Of a DNA stretch of 64,000 nucleotides, positions 27,684 through 36,082 are shown piece after piece. The stretch is from an uncultured Gammaproteobacteria bacterium (GTDB lineage Bacteria; Pseudomonadota; Gammaproteobacteria; HK1). The position numbers and the translations under genes were made by a program. Positions within the stretch are counted from its first letter, which is position 1. The number at the start of each line of letters is the position of its first letter. Under the pieces are notes generated by a model. It made no database searches. It was not told where the DNA came from and saw only the letters and a program-made list of their open reading frames with translations. The stretch spans positions 62,001 to 126,000 of the forward strand of contig CAMYJH010000012.1 of assembly GCA_947258715.1 (NCBI GenBank), given 5' to 3'.

Positions 27684-28664
27684 ATGAATTGTTCCAGTTC
27701 TGAATCAGGGCCGACGGCCCGCGTCGCGTTTGTGCTGGTGGAGGACTTTGGAATGCTGGGGTTCGCGTCCGCGCTGGACAGCCTGCGCTACGCCAACGCG
27801 ATCAGTAATCGCCCTGTTTACCATTGGAAAATTTACTCAACGGATGGCGACCCGGTTAGAAGCTCGGCTGGTGTACGCATCGCCGTGGATGGTGTGATCG
27901 ACGATGCCTGCGGCTCCGACCTGGTGATGGTATTGGCCGGCCTCAATGCCGAGCGTTTCCGCGACCAAGGCATGAGCGAAGCGCTGCGCCGTCTAACTCG
28001 CAAGGGCGCGATTCTCGGCGGCGTTTCCCTCGGTCCCTATATTCTCGCCCGCGCCGGGCTTTTGAATGGCTACCGCTGCACTGTGCACTGGGAAAATCTC
28101 GCCGCGTTCAAGGAGGAATTCCCGCGCGTTAACGTAAGCGCCGAGGTATTCGAGATCGATCGCGATCGCGTGACCTGCTCCGGCGGCACCGCGGTGCTGG
28201 ATCTCATGTTGGAGCTCATCGGCGCCCGCCTTGGACGAACGCTCGCCGCCCAGGTGGCCGATGCCTGCATTCTCGATCGCATGCGCAGCCGCGGCGACCC
28301 ACAGCGCATGCCTTTGAGGCTCAGAGTGGGCGTAAGCCATCCCAAGCTGCTCCGCGCCATCGAGTTGATCGAAACCTCCCCCGAGCACCGCACCGACAAG
28401 CGCCAGCTCGCAGCTGGCGTAGGCCTTTCCGAGCGCCAGCTGGAGCGCTTGTTCCGCGGCTATCTGGACACCACCCCCTCCCGCTACGCCCGCGACCATC
28501 GTCTTGCCCGCGCCCGCGACCTGCTGCGGCAGACCGGGATGAGCGTTATTGAGGTGGCCGTCGCCTGCGGCTTTACAACCGCCTCCCATTTCACCAAGAG
28601 CTACCGAGAGCACTTCGGTAAGACGCCTGGCGAGGACCGCGGCGGATTTGCAATCCGGCACTGA
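27684..28664 (+). CDS. GlxA/GbdR-type AraC-family transcriptional regulator
   Basis: About 326 residues from the chosen ATG (27684); a TTG at 27606 is in frame upstream. The N-terminal DJ-1/PfpI-like sensor domain (about 10-190; RVAFVLVEDFGMLGFASALD, GGVSLGPYILARAGLLNGY) is followed by an AraC HTH pair (RQLAAGVGLSERQLERLF; VIEVAVACGFTTASHFTKSYREHFGKTP). This is the architecture of GbdR, CdhR and SouR, activators of glycine betaine, carnitine and sarcosine catabolism. It is divergent from the M24 gene, which it probably controls together with the DMGDH-like gene (inference). Confidence 0.92.
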   Translation: MNCSSSESGPTARVAFVLVEDFGMLGFASALDSLRYANAISNRPVYHWKIYSTDGDPVRSSAGVRIAVDGVIDDACGSDLVMVLAGLNAERFRDQGMSEALRRLTRKGAILGGVSLGPYILARAGLLNGYRCTVHWENLAAFKEEFPRVNVSAEVFEIDRDRVTCSGGTAVLDLMLELIGARLGRTLAAQVADACILDRMRSRGDPQRMPLRLRVGVSHPKLLRAIELIETSPEHRTDKRQLAAGVGLSERQLERLFRGYLDTTPSRYARDHRLARARDLLRQTGMSVIEVAVACGFTTASHFTKSYREHFGKTPGEDRGGFAIRH

Positions 28665-28671
28665 ACGTCAG

Positions 28672-29090
28672 GGAGTCAAGGCAGTATAGATCCCGTTTTT
28701 CTCCAATCGAACTACCCGCCGTCGATCATCAGGGGCACCCGGCAATGGTAGATTCGGCCGTGAATACGAGGTCGGCTCGAATCCCTGCCTACCGGTCTGG
28801 GGAGCTACCCGCTCCCCGGCGCACGTTTCCGACCTGCTCCGACCATCAGGCCGACAGTCACCGAAGCCGCCCCATCGATGTCGCAGCCGCTGGTCTTGCA
28901 CCCATGGTGTCCGCTGCATCGGTCCAACAAGCGAACCTGGGGTGGCGCCCGACACGTTGGTAAGCGCGGGGCAGCTGTTGATGCTTGTTTGCTGCTCGAG
29001 GTGGGTCAAAATCTGCTCAATCACCACAGGGTCTTCGATGCAGGCGGCGATCTTGACGCGGCCGGGCCGGCTTGAGGGGGGCGGCCGGTT
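28672..29090 (-). mobile_element. decayed IS91-family remnant 1 (transposase C-terminal scrap plus element end)
   Basis: The minus strand contains RVKIAACIEDPVVIEQILTHLEQQ, diagnostic of the C-terminal region of IS91-like transposases, with the rest deleted or scrambled. It is followed by about 200 bases (28672-28870) that match 32402-32600 at roughly 80 percent by eye, including the end segment translating as VVRLEKNGIYTAL. The same end in two places, each behind IS91 transposase sequence, marks it as the element terminus. No intact transposase exists. Confidence 0.75.
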
Positions 29091-29286
29091 CGTGCGTTTC
29101 GAACGAGTCTTCCGTTTTGCAAACTGGTTCTCAGGGAACCAAGTCGACAATTCAATGTCACTGGAATTTTTGAACTACATTGCTACCATACGCGGCCGTG
29201 CGGATTAGGCTGAACGAGATAACGGTATCAAATCGCCGGGCTTTATTGCTAATACATTGGTAGTCATGCATCTGGGAGCAGCCTTG

Positions 29287-29889
29287 ATGAAAAACATAGC
29301 TTTACTGACTCTCACGACGGTGTTGGGGGTGACAATGTGGTCGTCCCATGCTGACGTAGGCCATAATTCCGGCAAAGCGGCCGGTCGAGATCAGCAACAC
29401 GAAAGCGGGAAGCCGCATCGACGGCACGGGCACAGCGACGAAGGCGCGCACCATCAGCACGGTGAATGGGTTGGTCCACCCGATGCCTATGCAAGCAAAG
29501 TCAGTGCCGTATGGGCGGACGCCAATGCGATTGCGCGCGGGGAGGAAATTTACCAAAAGCAGTGCGTCACCTGCCACGGCGTGGACGGCCAGGGCACCGG
29601 CCCCATTGCGCTAGCTTTATCGCATCCACCCGCCGACCTGACGAATAACTTCCACACTTCACCCGGTAAAGGCGACGCCTACTTGTTCTGGCGGGTCAGC
29701 GAAGGCGGCAAGGTGGAACCGTTCAAATCCCAAGGCTCGAAGATGCCCGCTTTTAAAGACGTCTTGAGCGTGAGCGAACGCTGGGACGTACTCGCATATA
29801 TTCACACCTTCTTTCATCAAGGCTTGATGGAGTGGCGGCAATCCGGTGCGACCGATGGCAAGAGTCGAACTGAAGAACGGGACTCCTGA
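29287..29889 (+). CDS. exported c-type cytochrome with His-rich N-terminal region
   Basis: About 200 residues from ATG 29287 (GGGAG upstream). Signal peptide (about 1-24), then a His-rich stretch with repeated HH/HxH (HESGKPHRRHGHSDEGAHHQHGEW, given here only to show composition is avoided beyond this note; about residues 38-62), then a single cytochrome c domain with CVTCH (haem attachment) and the distal Met in SKMPAF. It is a periplasmic electron carrier; the His-rich part may bind copper or zinc. It sits inside the IS91-bounded segment and could be transferred cargo. Partner oxidoreductase not visible. Confidence 0.88.
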   Translation: MKNIALLTLTTVLGVTMWSSHADVGHNSGKAAGRDQQHESGKPHRRHGHSDEGAHHQHGEWVGPPDAYASKVSAVWADANAIARGEEIYQKQCVTCHGVDGQGTGPIALALSHPPADLTNNFHTSPGKGDAYLFWRVSEGGKVEPFKSQGSKMPAFKDVLSVSERWDVLAYIHTFFHQGLMEWRQSGATDGKSRTEERDS

Positions 29890-30194
29890 CAGTATCGTCT
29901 TGACGGCGGGCTGACGAGGCGCCTATCCGTTTAACGGGATCATCGAATTTGGCCCGGAGCCCAGAAAAAATGTAACCTCACCGAATAGCGGCGATCAACG
30001 TTCAGCCCGGCATCGATTTTTCCAGCTTGGATCTGGCTTTATGCCTGAGGCCCTTTTTTGGATGCTTCTTCTGGGATTCATCAGGCTACGACTGGCTGGA
30101 TCGCCATTGCCAAGAGCGAACAGTCAGCTCGTGAATTCTTCTCACATCATTAATACCTTCCGAAGTCAATGGAATCCAAGGAGTCGACTCACAG
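29890..30194. other. gene-poor stretch after the cytochrome gene
   Basis: No complete gene is recognised. The minus strand has a short basic reading frame ending HPKKGLRHKARSKLEKSMPG, which might be a coding scrap but could not be assigned. AAGGAG near 30178-30183 serves the small ORF that follows. Confidence 0.35.
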
Positions 30195-30353
30195 ATGGTT
30201 AAGATTAAGACGCGTCTTGCCACGGTCCTGGCGATCGGGTGTATAGCACTGTTACCGGATGCGGCGATCTCTCAACAAGCGAAATCCGGGACGATGGACA
30301 GCGCCGGCGGTTACACTATCGGCGACCGGCTGCTTAAACCAAGAAAAGGATGA
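30195..30353 (+). CDS. putative small exported peptide (52 aa)
   Basis: ATG at 30195, TGA at 30351, with AAGGAG about 12 bases upstream. The N-terminus is a good signal peptide (basic KIKTR, hydrophobic LATVLAIGCIALLP, cleavage near DAAISQQ), followed by only about 25 residues ending GDRLLKPRKG. It may be a genuine small secreted protein or the 5' stump of a larger exported protein cut by the rearrangements in this IS-rich zone. I do not recognise a family. Confidence 0.4.
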   Translation: MVKIKTRLATVLAIGCIALLPDAAISQQAKSGTMDSAGGYTIGDRLLKPRKG

Positions 30354-30417
30354 CCGAGATACTCTCTTAAATTCAACATCCAAAGTCCGAATTGATTTGC
30401 CGACGTACAACGCCACC

Positions 30418-31146
30418 CTACCACGTCAATCTGTACCCTCTTGTCCCAGTATCCCCCGATCTCATAGGCGCTGCGGACGCGTTCACGACCGCGGGCCTGC
30501 GGCGCGCGATCACTACCCCGTACTCGAAGAAGCCGCGCCCCGACTTGCGGCCCAGGTAGCCTGCGTCGAGCATCTTGCGCAGGAGCGGGCACGGTCGGTA
30601 CTTGGAGTCGGCGAACTCCGTGCGTAGTACATCCATGACGTGGAGGCACACATCGAGGCCGATGAGATCGGCGAGCGCCAGCGGGCCCATCGGATGATTG
30701 GCGCCGAGCCTCATTGCGGTGTCGATCTCCTCGGCGGTAGCGACGCCCTCGGCCAGTGCGAAAACGGCCTCGTTTTTCATCGGCACTAGCATGCGGTTGA
30801 CCACGAAGCCCGAACTGTCGGCGACGCCGACCGCTCGTCTTCCCGAGCCGTTCCACCAGAGCGCGAACCGCCCCGTAAGTCTCGTCCGAAGTCTGCAACG
30901 CGCGAATGATCTCGACCAGAATCATGACCGGCACGGGGTTGAAGAAGTGCATGCCGACGAGTCGCTCTGGCCGTCCCGTGCACGCCGCGATCTTGCTCAG
31001 CGATATCGAGGAGGTATTGGAAACGAGAATGGTTTCCGGCCGACAGGGCGCATCGAGTTCTTTGAAGATGGTGAGCTTGAGATCGGGCCTCTCAGTTGCG
31101 GCCTTGATGCACAGGTCGAGCGACTCGAACCCACCAGCATGGTCAC
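30418..31146 (-). pseudogene. 3-hydroxyacyl-CoA dehydrogenase remnant (5' truncated and frameshifted)
   Basis: The 5' part (31146 to about 30835) reads [50 protein letters not shown] and ERLGKTS: the middle of the NAD-binding domain of a 3-hydroxybutyryl/hydroxyacyl-CoA dehydrogenase, including the catalytic His in HFFNP. The first 70-80 residues with the GxGxxG loop are missing. At about 30828-30835 one extra base shifts the frame; the C-terminal domain ([20 protein letters not shown] through [14 protein letters not shown]) continues to 30418. The truncated 5' end abuts an IS6-family transposase stump. Confidence 0.85.
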
Positions 31147-31299
31147 TCAAGTATCATAGGAGATCGTCACGCCGGGCTGGGCTAGAAGATCCTCGACATC
31201 TCGAAAGCTGAGCGAGAATCGCTGATAGAGCCACACGGCGTGGCGAATGATGTCGGGCGGGAAACGGTGACGCTGATACAGGGATTTCGGTGTTTTCAT
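31147..31299 (-). mobile_element. IS6-family transposase N-terminal stump
   Basis: A 50-codon frame starting ATG at 31299: MKTPKSLYQRHRFPPDIIRH, then AVWLYQRFSLSFRDVEDLLA and TISYDT before TGA (31147). This is the unmistakable N-terminus of an IS6/IS26-like transposase (the YKRHRFP and HAVWLY motifs and the SYET boundary), cut before the DDE domain. The break point coincides with the missing 5' end of the neighbouring dehydrogenase. Confidence 0.85.
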
Positions 31300-31419
31300 C
31301 CCCGCAGTGTTACGGTATTCCAGTTAAATTGACAACACCGCCACAAGTCTTCGAGTACCCAGAGCCCATCTCAGAGTTTGATTTCAAGTGCCGAGCCGAT
31401 AGCAGTCTAGATCGTAAAA

Positions 31420-32322
31420 TCAAACGACATATCCTAGTTCTTCCATGATTCCTCCTCCAATTGACAGGAACTTGGCCTTGTTATCCGCGCTGAGTTGTCG
31501 AATCTGATTTTCATTTGTGTCTGATCTTATGTGTTTTTGAAGACTGTTTAGGTCATACCAGAAAACCTGACGATCATACCCTTTGTTGAGACTATGTTTA
31601 CCTTCACGATCCATTATTGGTTTTGATTGAAGTCGAATTCTTTGCAAATGCTTGATATCAAGTTCGGCATGCTTATAGATCTTGTGAGTAAACTCGAGCG
31701 GATTTGCCACCATATCCTCGTACCGTACAATATAATAATTTGGCATCTGGGCATTAAGTTCAAACATCTTCTCCACTACTGACTTGTAAGTCCGAGCAAA
31801 GTCTTCGGCCGACCAACCCCTCCGGACACACCCTTCGCAGACCGCTAGGCCGTTTCGAACAAGTCCAAAAAACACTGCGTCGGGATACATGTCTCCAAAC
31901 ATCTCAACAGTATACACCAAACCATTTAACGCTTTTGTAAGTAATCGGCAACTTGCTAGTTCCTCTCTTGTATAAGCTATGGTGTCAAACTTGTACAAGT
32001 TATGAGTTTCTATGAGAGCATTGAACCTACCATGATAGAGGATGTGGTCGATATAGCGTCTAACGAAGGGCGGAAGAGGCTTCCTTGGCGCCACGCGCGA
32101 TGAAAAAAAATCGCGACCAGTGAGAACGCGAATGGGTAAATCGTAGCAGATGCGCTTCTTGGCTATACGCCACCCCGAATCCCATCGTGTTCCCTTGAAC
32201 ACTTTGTTGGACTCTGCCGCTGAGGACAGGCATACGTCCGGATGGGATAGCAGCAGATTCATTAATATATTCGACCCTCCGCGGGCCAGTGCGTTTATAA
32301 AAATGGGGCGTCGGTTAAGCAT
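31420..32322 (-). CDS. sulfotransferase family protein (low-GC, probably acquired)
   Basis: A 300-residue protein with the PAPS-dependent sulfotransferase pattern: an N-terminal INALARGGSNILMNLLLSHP (5'-phosphosulfate loop region, here lacking the usual Lys), FFGLVRNGLAVCEGCVRRG corresponding to the 3'-phosphate motif, and YYIVRYEDMVANPLEF near the middle. Acceptor unknown; such enzymes in islands often modify polysaccharides or lipids. Base composition is visibly AT-richer than all neighbours and codon use is relaxed, which with the flanking IS scars argues for transfer. No divergent partner gene is recognisable. Confidence 0.85.
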   Translation of the reverse strand: MLNRRPIFINALARGGSNILMNLLLSHPDVCLSSAAESNKVFKGTRWDSGWRIAKKRICYDLPIRVLTGRDFFSSRVAPRKPLPPFVRRYIDHILYHGRFNALIETHNLYKFDTIAYTREELASCRLLTKALNGLVYTVEMFGDMYPDAVFFGLVRNGLAVCEGCVRRGWSAEDFARTYKSVVEKMFELNAQMPNYYIVRYEDMVANPLEFTHKIYKHAELDIKHLQRIRLQSKPIMDREGKHSLNKGYDRQVFWYDLNSLQKHIRSDTNENQIRQLSADNKAKFLSIGGGIMEELGYVV

Positions 32323-32401
32323 GCGAACCCTCTACGAAAGCTCTTTGAGGAAAAAATCAGAAAAGGATCGTCCTGTTTGGCTTTTATCAGTGAATTGAGC
32401 G

Positions 32402-33066
32402 GGAGTAAAGGCGGTATAGACCCCGTTTCTCTCCAATCGAACGACCCGCCTTAGGTCGTCAGGGGCACCCGGCAATGGTCGATTTGCCCCTGAATACGAG
32501 GTCGGCTCAAATCTCCGCCTGCCGATCCGGGCAACTGCCCCTTTCCCGGCGCACTTTTCCGAGTTGCACCGACCCTCAGGCCGAGCGCCACCGAAGCCGC
32601 GCGGCTCGGCATCGCGGCCGTGGGGAGTTATTCACCGGGTGTCTTGTCTCAGTCGAACAACGCCTGAGGCGGTGAACGGCACGGCGGCAGCCGCGACGCT
32701 TGCGCCGACGCGCCTTTCTCATCGAGGTCGGTGAGAATCTTTTTGATCACCACCGGATCCTCGATGCAGGCGATGATCCTGACGTCGCTACGACAGGCTC
32801 GGCAAATGTCGATGTCGATGTTGAACACCCGTTTCAGGCGCTGCGCTTGAGGCTCATTGGTGGCTTTGGGTTTATTGCCCCTGCCGTGCCTCGCCGGTGC
32901 CACCAATGCGTGGAGTTTGCTGTTCGGTGCGAACACACCATGCAAGCGCGTCAAGTTGACTCTGGGCTTGGGCACCAATGCGGCCAGCCGGGCGATGAAG
33001 TCCAGCGGCTCGAAAAACGTCAGGAGTCTGGAACAGAAGGCGTCGCCTTTTGGACACCAGTCTGTG
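32402..33066 (-). mobile_element. decayed IS91-family remnant 2 (C-terminal transposase fragment plus element end)
   Basis: The minus strand from about 33066 to 32649 encodes FEPLDFIARLAALVPKPR, then LTRLHGVFAPNSKLHALV, QRLKRVFNIDID and ICRACRSDVRIIACIEDPVV, with the normal C-terminus RLPPCRSPPQALFD. This is the last third of an IS91-family (Y2, rolling-circle) transposase with its zinc-finger-like CxxC. Downstream, 32402-32600 is the element end shared with remnant 1. The N-terminal catalytic part is missing, so it is immobile. Confidence 0.88.
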
Positions 33067-33122
33067 ACTCAAACCGGCAGGCTTTATGTTGGGCCAGATA
33101 GTTTTACCTTTGTATTCTTGCC

Positions 33123-34655
33123 ATGAGCCGACGTTCCACCTTGCGCGAGCGTCGCCGGCAAACGGCGGGAGCGGGCCTGCGCCAGTCTCCCTTTTGCCGC
33201 TACGAAAACCCCTATCCGCCTTTCGAGATCCTTTCCGCGGATTGCGTCGAGGCTATTCACGAAGCCTCACTGGAGATACTGGAGGGCATCGGCGTCAACT
33301 TTTTGCTCGACGAGGCGCGAAGGGTGCTCAAAGCCGCCGGCGCCGAAGTCGATCCCGACAGCACCCGGGTTCGTTTCGAGCGCGGGCTGATTCTCGATGC
33401 GGTGTCCAAAGCGCCAAGCGCTTTCGATATCAGCGCGCGCAATCCGGAGCGCTCACTTCACTTCGGTGGTCGCTCTATCAACTTTGCCGCCGTCAGCAGC
33501 CCGCCCAACGCTTCGGACATGGACCGCGGACGGCGCACGGGAAATTTCGAAGATTTCTGCAACTTCTTGAAGCTCACCCAGAGCGTCAACGTGGCGCAAG
33601 TCGTTTCCGGCCACGCCGTCGAGCCAGTGGATATCGAAACACCCATTCGCCACCTGGTGGCGACCCGGGCCATGATCGAGCACACCGACAAGATTTTTCG
33701 CCTCTATTCCCTGGGAAGGCAGCGGGTGCTGGACGTGCTGGAGATGGTGAAGATCACGCGTAATTTCGATGACGCCCAGCTGGCGGAAGATCCTTCCGTG
33801 TTCACCATGGTGAATGCCAACTCCCCGCTCCAGTACGACATCCCCATGCTGTGGGGCATGATCGAGCTTGCGTTGCGCAACCAGCCGGTGGTGGTGACGC
33901 CGTTTACGCTCGCGGGCGCCATGGCGCCGGTCACTCTGGCGGGCGCGTTGGCGCAGCAGAATGCGGAGGCGCTGGTGGGTATGGCGTTCTGCCAGATTAT
34001 CAATTCCGGCGCGCCGGTGATCTACGGCGGTTTTACTTCCAACGTGGATATGAAATCCGGGGCGCCGGCCTTCGGTACGCCGGAGTATGCCAAAGCGACG
34101 CTCATCAGCGGGCAGCTCGCGCGCCGCTACAACGTACCTTACCGCTCCTCCAGCGTGAACTCGTCCAACAGCCCTGACGCGCAATCGGCTTACGAGTCGC
34201 AGATGGCGCTCTGGGCCGCGGTGCTCGGCCACGGCCACATGATCCACCACGCTCTCGGCTGGCTCGAAGGGGGTTTATGCGCCTCGTTCGAGAAGTTCAT
34301 CATCGATGCGGAGATGGTGCAGATGATGACCGAGCTGTTAAAGCCTCTGGAAGTAAGCGAGAGCACGCTCGCCCTGGACGCGATCCGTGAAGTCGGCCCA
34401 GGCGGCCACTTCTTCGGTGCCGCGCATACGCTCGAACGCTATGAGACCGCGTTCTATCAGCCGATGCTCTCAGATTGGCGTAATTTCGAGACCTGGCTCG
34501 AGTCTGGAGCCGAGGACGCCACCAAACGCGCCAACAGAATTTTCAAGTCCGTGCTTGAGCTGTATCAACCGCCGCCGCTGGATGAAGGCGCGCGCGAGGC
34601 GTTGAACGAATTCGTAGATAAGCGAATCGCGGAGGGCGGCGCACCGATCAATTGA
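33123..34655 (+). CDS. trimethylamine methyltransferase (MttB) superfamily protein, copy 1
   Basis: A 510-residue non-pyrrolysine member of the MttB family (COG5598): no in-frame TAG interrupts it. Conserved blocks include the N-terminal helix region LEILEGIGVNF, RNPERSLHFGG, the VVTPFTLAGAMAPVTLAGAL barrel strand, APVIYGGFTSNVDMKSGAPAF and GGHFFGAAHTLERYETAFY. Relatives move a methyl group from a quaternary amine such as glycine betaine to a corrinoid protein. No corrinoid protein or corrinoid-to-THF methyltransferase is encoded in this window. It is followed convergently by a LysR regulator, and has a paralogue at 47853-49367. Confidence 0.93.
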   Translation: MSRRSTLRERRRQTAGAGLRQSPFCRYENPYPPFEILSADCVEAIHEASLEILEGIGVNFLLDEARRVLKAAGAEVDPDSTRVRFERGLILDAVSKAPSAFDISARNPERSLHFGGRSINFAAVSSPPNASDMDRGRRTGNFEDFCNFLKLTQSVNVAQVVSGHAVEPVDIETPIRHLVATRAMIEHTDKIFRLYSLGRQRVLDVLEMVKITRNFDDAQLAEDPSVFTMVNANSPLQYDIPMLWGMIELALRNQPVVVTPFTLAGAMAPVTLAGALAQQNAEALVGMAFCQIINSGAPVIYGGFTSNVDMKSGAPAFGTPEYAKATLISGQLARRYNVPYRSSSVNSSNSPDAQSAYESQMALWAAVLGHGHMIHHALGWLEGGLCASFEKFIIDAEMVQMMTELLKPLEVSESTLALDAIREVGPGGHFFGAAHTLERYETAFYQPMLSDWRNFETWLESGAEDATKRANRIFKSVLELYQPPPLDEGAREALNEFVDKRIAEGGAPIN

Positions 34656-34677
34656 CTCCCGCGACGTCGACGTCTGC

Positions 34678-35562
34678 TCAAGGAAAGGCTTGCTGCCCCA
34701 CGGTTTCGACCAGGCGGAAGAACTCGCTCAACAGCCGCAGGTTCTTCTTTCGTTCCAGGCACACCACGTATTCGGTATAGGTCATGTCGGCGTCTTTCAC
34801 CCGCAACGGCCAGAATCGCGAATCTTGGCGGAGCTCCGCTTCCGAGATGACACCAATGCCCAGTCCCGCGGCGACCGCTTCCTTGACCGTTTCCCGGCTG
34901 GTGGTTTCGATCACATAGTCGGGCCGCACTCCCGCTTGCTTTGTAGCCTGGTCGAACATCCGCCGGGCCGACGACCCGCGCTCCCTGAGAATTACCGGCG
35001 CGCCGTCGAGCTCCTTCATCCTGATCTCGCTGCGCTCGGCTTTAGCGAGCGGATGCGACGTGCTAACGAAGACGATCACTTTGTAGCTGCTGAGCGTCTG
35101 CACGTGCAGGCGCTCGTCGCGCTCGAGCTGGGCCTGAATGGTGACGTCGCAGCGTTCGTTCATGAGCGCTTCCTGCACCTTCTGGGTGTTGCCTACGGTG
35201 AGGCCGACGCGCACGCCGGGGAAGCGCTGGCGGAACGCGGCCACCAGCGGGATCAGAATGTAAGGTCCGTCAGCGCCGATGCGAAGCGTCCCGCGTCGTA
35301 GTGCCTTGCTCGCCTGGAGAAGGTCGGTTGCCTCCTCTTCCAGGGTAAAGAGCTGGCGCGAGAGATCCGCCAGGGCTCGGCCGAGTTCGTTGGGCTCCAC
35401 CCCACGGCCCACCCGCCGGAATAGCGCCACCCCGTAGTAGTCCTCCAGGGCCCGGATATGGTTGGTGACGGCCGGCTGGGTCACGTGCATTGCCTTGGCG
35501 GCCGCGGTGAAGCTGCCGGTTCGGGCCACCATGTCGAAGGCGCGGAGCTGGGAAAGGTTCAC
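34678..35562 (-). CDS. LysR-family transcriptional regulator
   Basis: A 294-residue LysR protein: N-terminal HTH (LSQLRAFDMVARTGSFTAAA, HVTQPAVTNHIRALE) and a periplasmic-binding-like effector domain from about 90 (LRIGADGPYILIPLVAAF through DADMTYTEYVVCLERKK). The effector domain resembles regulators in the aminoethylphosphonate/CysB-like group, but the ligand is not determinable. It converges on the MttB gene with a gap of only 22 bases and is divergent from a tiny membrane-peptide ORF; the AT-rich 130-base divergent region (35563-35693) probably holds its operator. Confidence 0.92.
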   Translation of the reverse strand: MNLSQLRAFDMVARTGSFTAAAKAMHVTQPAVTNHIRALEDYYGVALFRRVGRGVEPNELGRALADLSRQLFTLEEEATDLLQASKALRRGTLRIGADGPYILIPLVAAFRQRFPGVRVGLTVGNTQKVQEALMNERCDVTIQAQLERDERLHVQTLSSYKVIVFVSTSHPLAKAERSEIRMKELDGAPVILRERGSSARRMFDQATKQAGVRPDYVIETTSRETVKEAVAAGLGIGVISEAELRQDSRFWPLRVKDADMTYTEYVVCLERKKNLRLLSEFFRLVETVGQQAFP

Positions 35563-35693
35563 TCGGAGGTTCCAAAATATTATCAGTAAAAATTATATTT
35601 CAAATTGAAAAATGTAATTGGAATTATATATCGCACCGCAATAATCTTCCTCCATCAGCGGCGTGGGCCGCCCCTTTGAGAAGGACGACGACA

Positions 35694-35804
35694 ATGAAAC
35701 CGGAGGCAACAAACGTGATGCTCGACGTGGCAACCCGTGTGGGTCTGGCATACGCGCTGGCAATGGTGGCGCTGACCGCGCTGATGGTGGTCGTCGCCGG
35801 CTGA
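35694..35804 (+). CDS. putative 36-residue single-span membrane peptide
   Basis: ATG at 35694 with AAGGA eight bases upstream and TGA at 35802. The peptide has a short polar N-terminus (MKPEATNVMLDVATRVG) and one strong hydrophobic span (YALAMVALTALMVVVAG) running to the last residue. It is divergently placed from the lysR gene across an AT-rich region. The size and layout fit small regulatory membrane proteins; it is not a recognised family and is only a candidate. Confidence 0.45.
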   Translation: MKPEATNVMLDVATRVGLAYALAMVALTALMVVVAG

Positions 35805-36082
35805 ACAAAGGACCCTCGTGCCGCCGCTGGCAGCAAAGCCGGCGGCCCAAGCCCGAATTTCAACCATGCTGGCTGATGGCTCGGCCGGCGTAGGATTTGC
35901 TCTGAATCTCCTCGCTTCGGGGCCCGCCGCCCTGCTTCACGCTGTAAATCGCTTTGACCCCAGTAGCTCGAACGCAAAGCGCGGAACGGACTGCTCGAGT
36001 TCGCCCAGGCGTTTGCGCATCGGGAGGCGAAGCGCGGTCCCGGCGCCGTCAACCGAAAATTGGGTCTAGAATTAGTTCGTTA

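Noticed and set aside
28745..28963. Plus-strand frames inside the IS91 remnant regions
   Set aside because: They run through the non-coding element ends shared with 32402-32600; the transposase signal is on the minus strand.
33453..34250. 265-codon minus-strand frame opposite MttB copy 1
   Set aside because: Antisense shadow with no motifs; the plus-strand MttB protein is clear.
33123..34655. Pyrrolysine-containing trimethylamine methyltransferase
   Set aside because: No in-frame TAG; the reading frame is continuous, so it belongs to the non-pyrrolysine branch. The same applies to 47853-49367.
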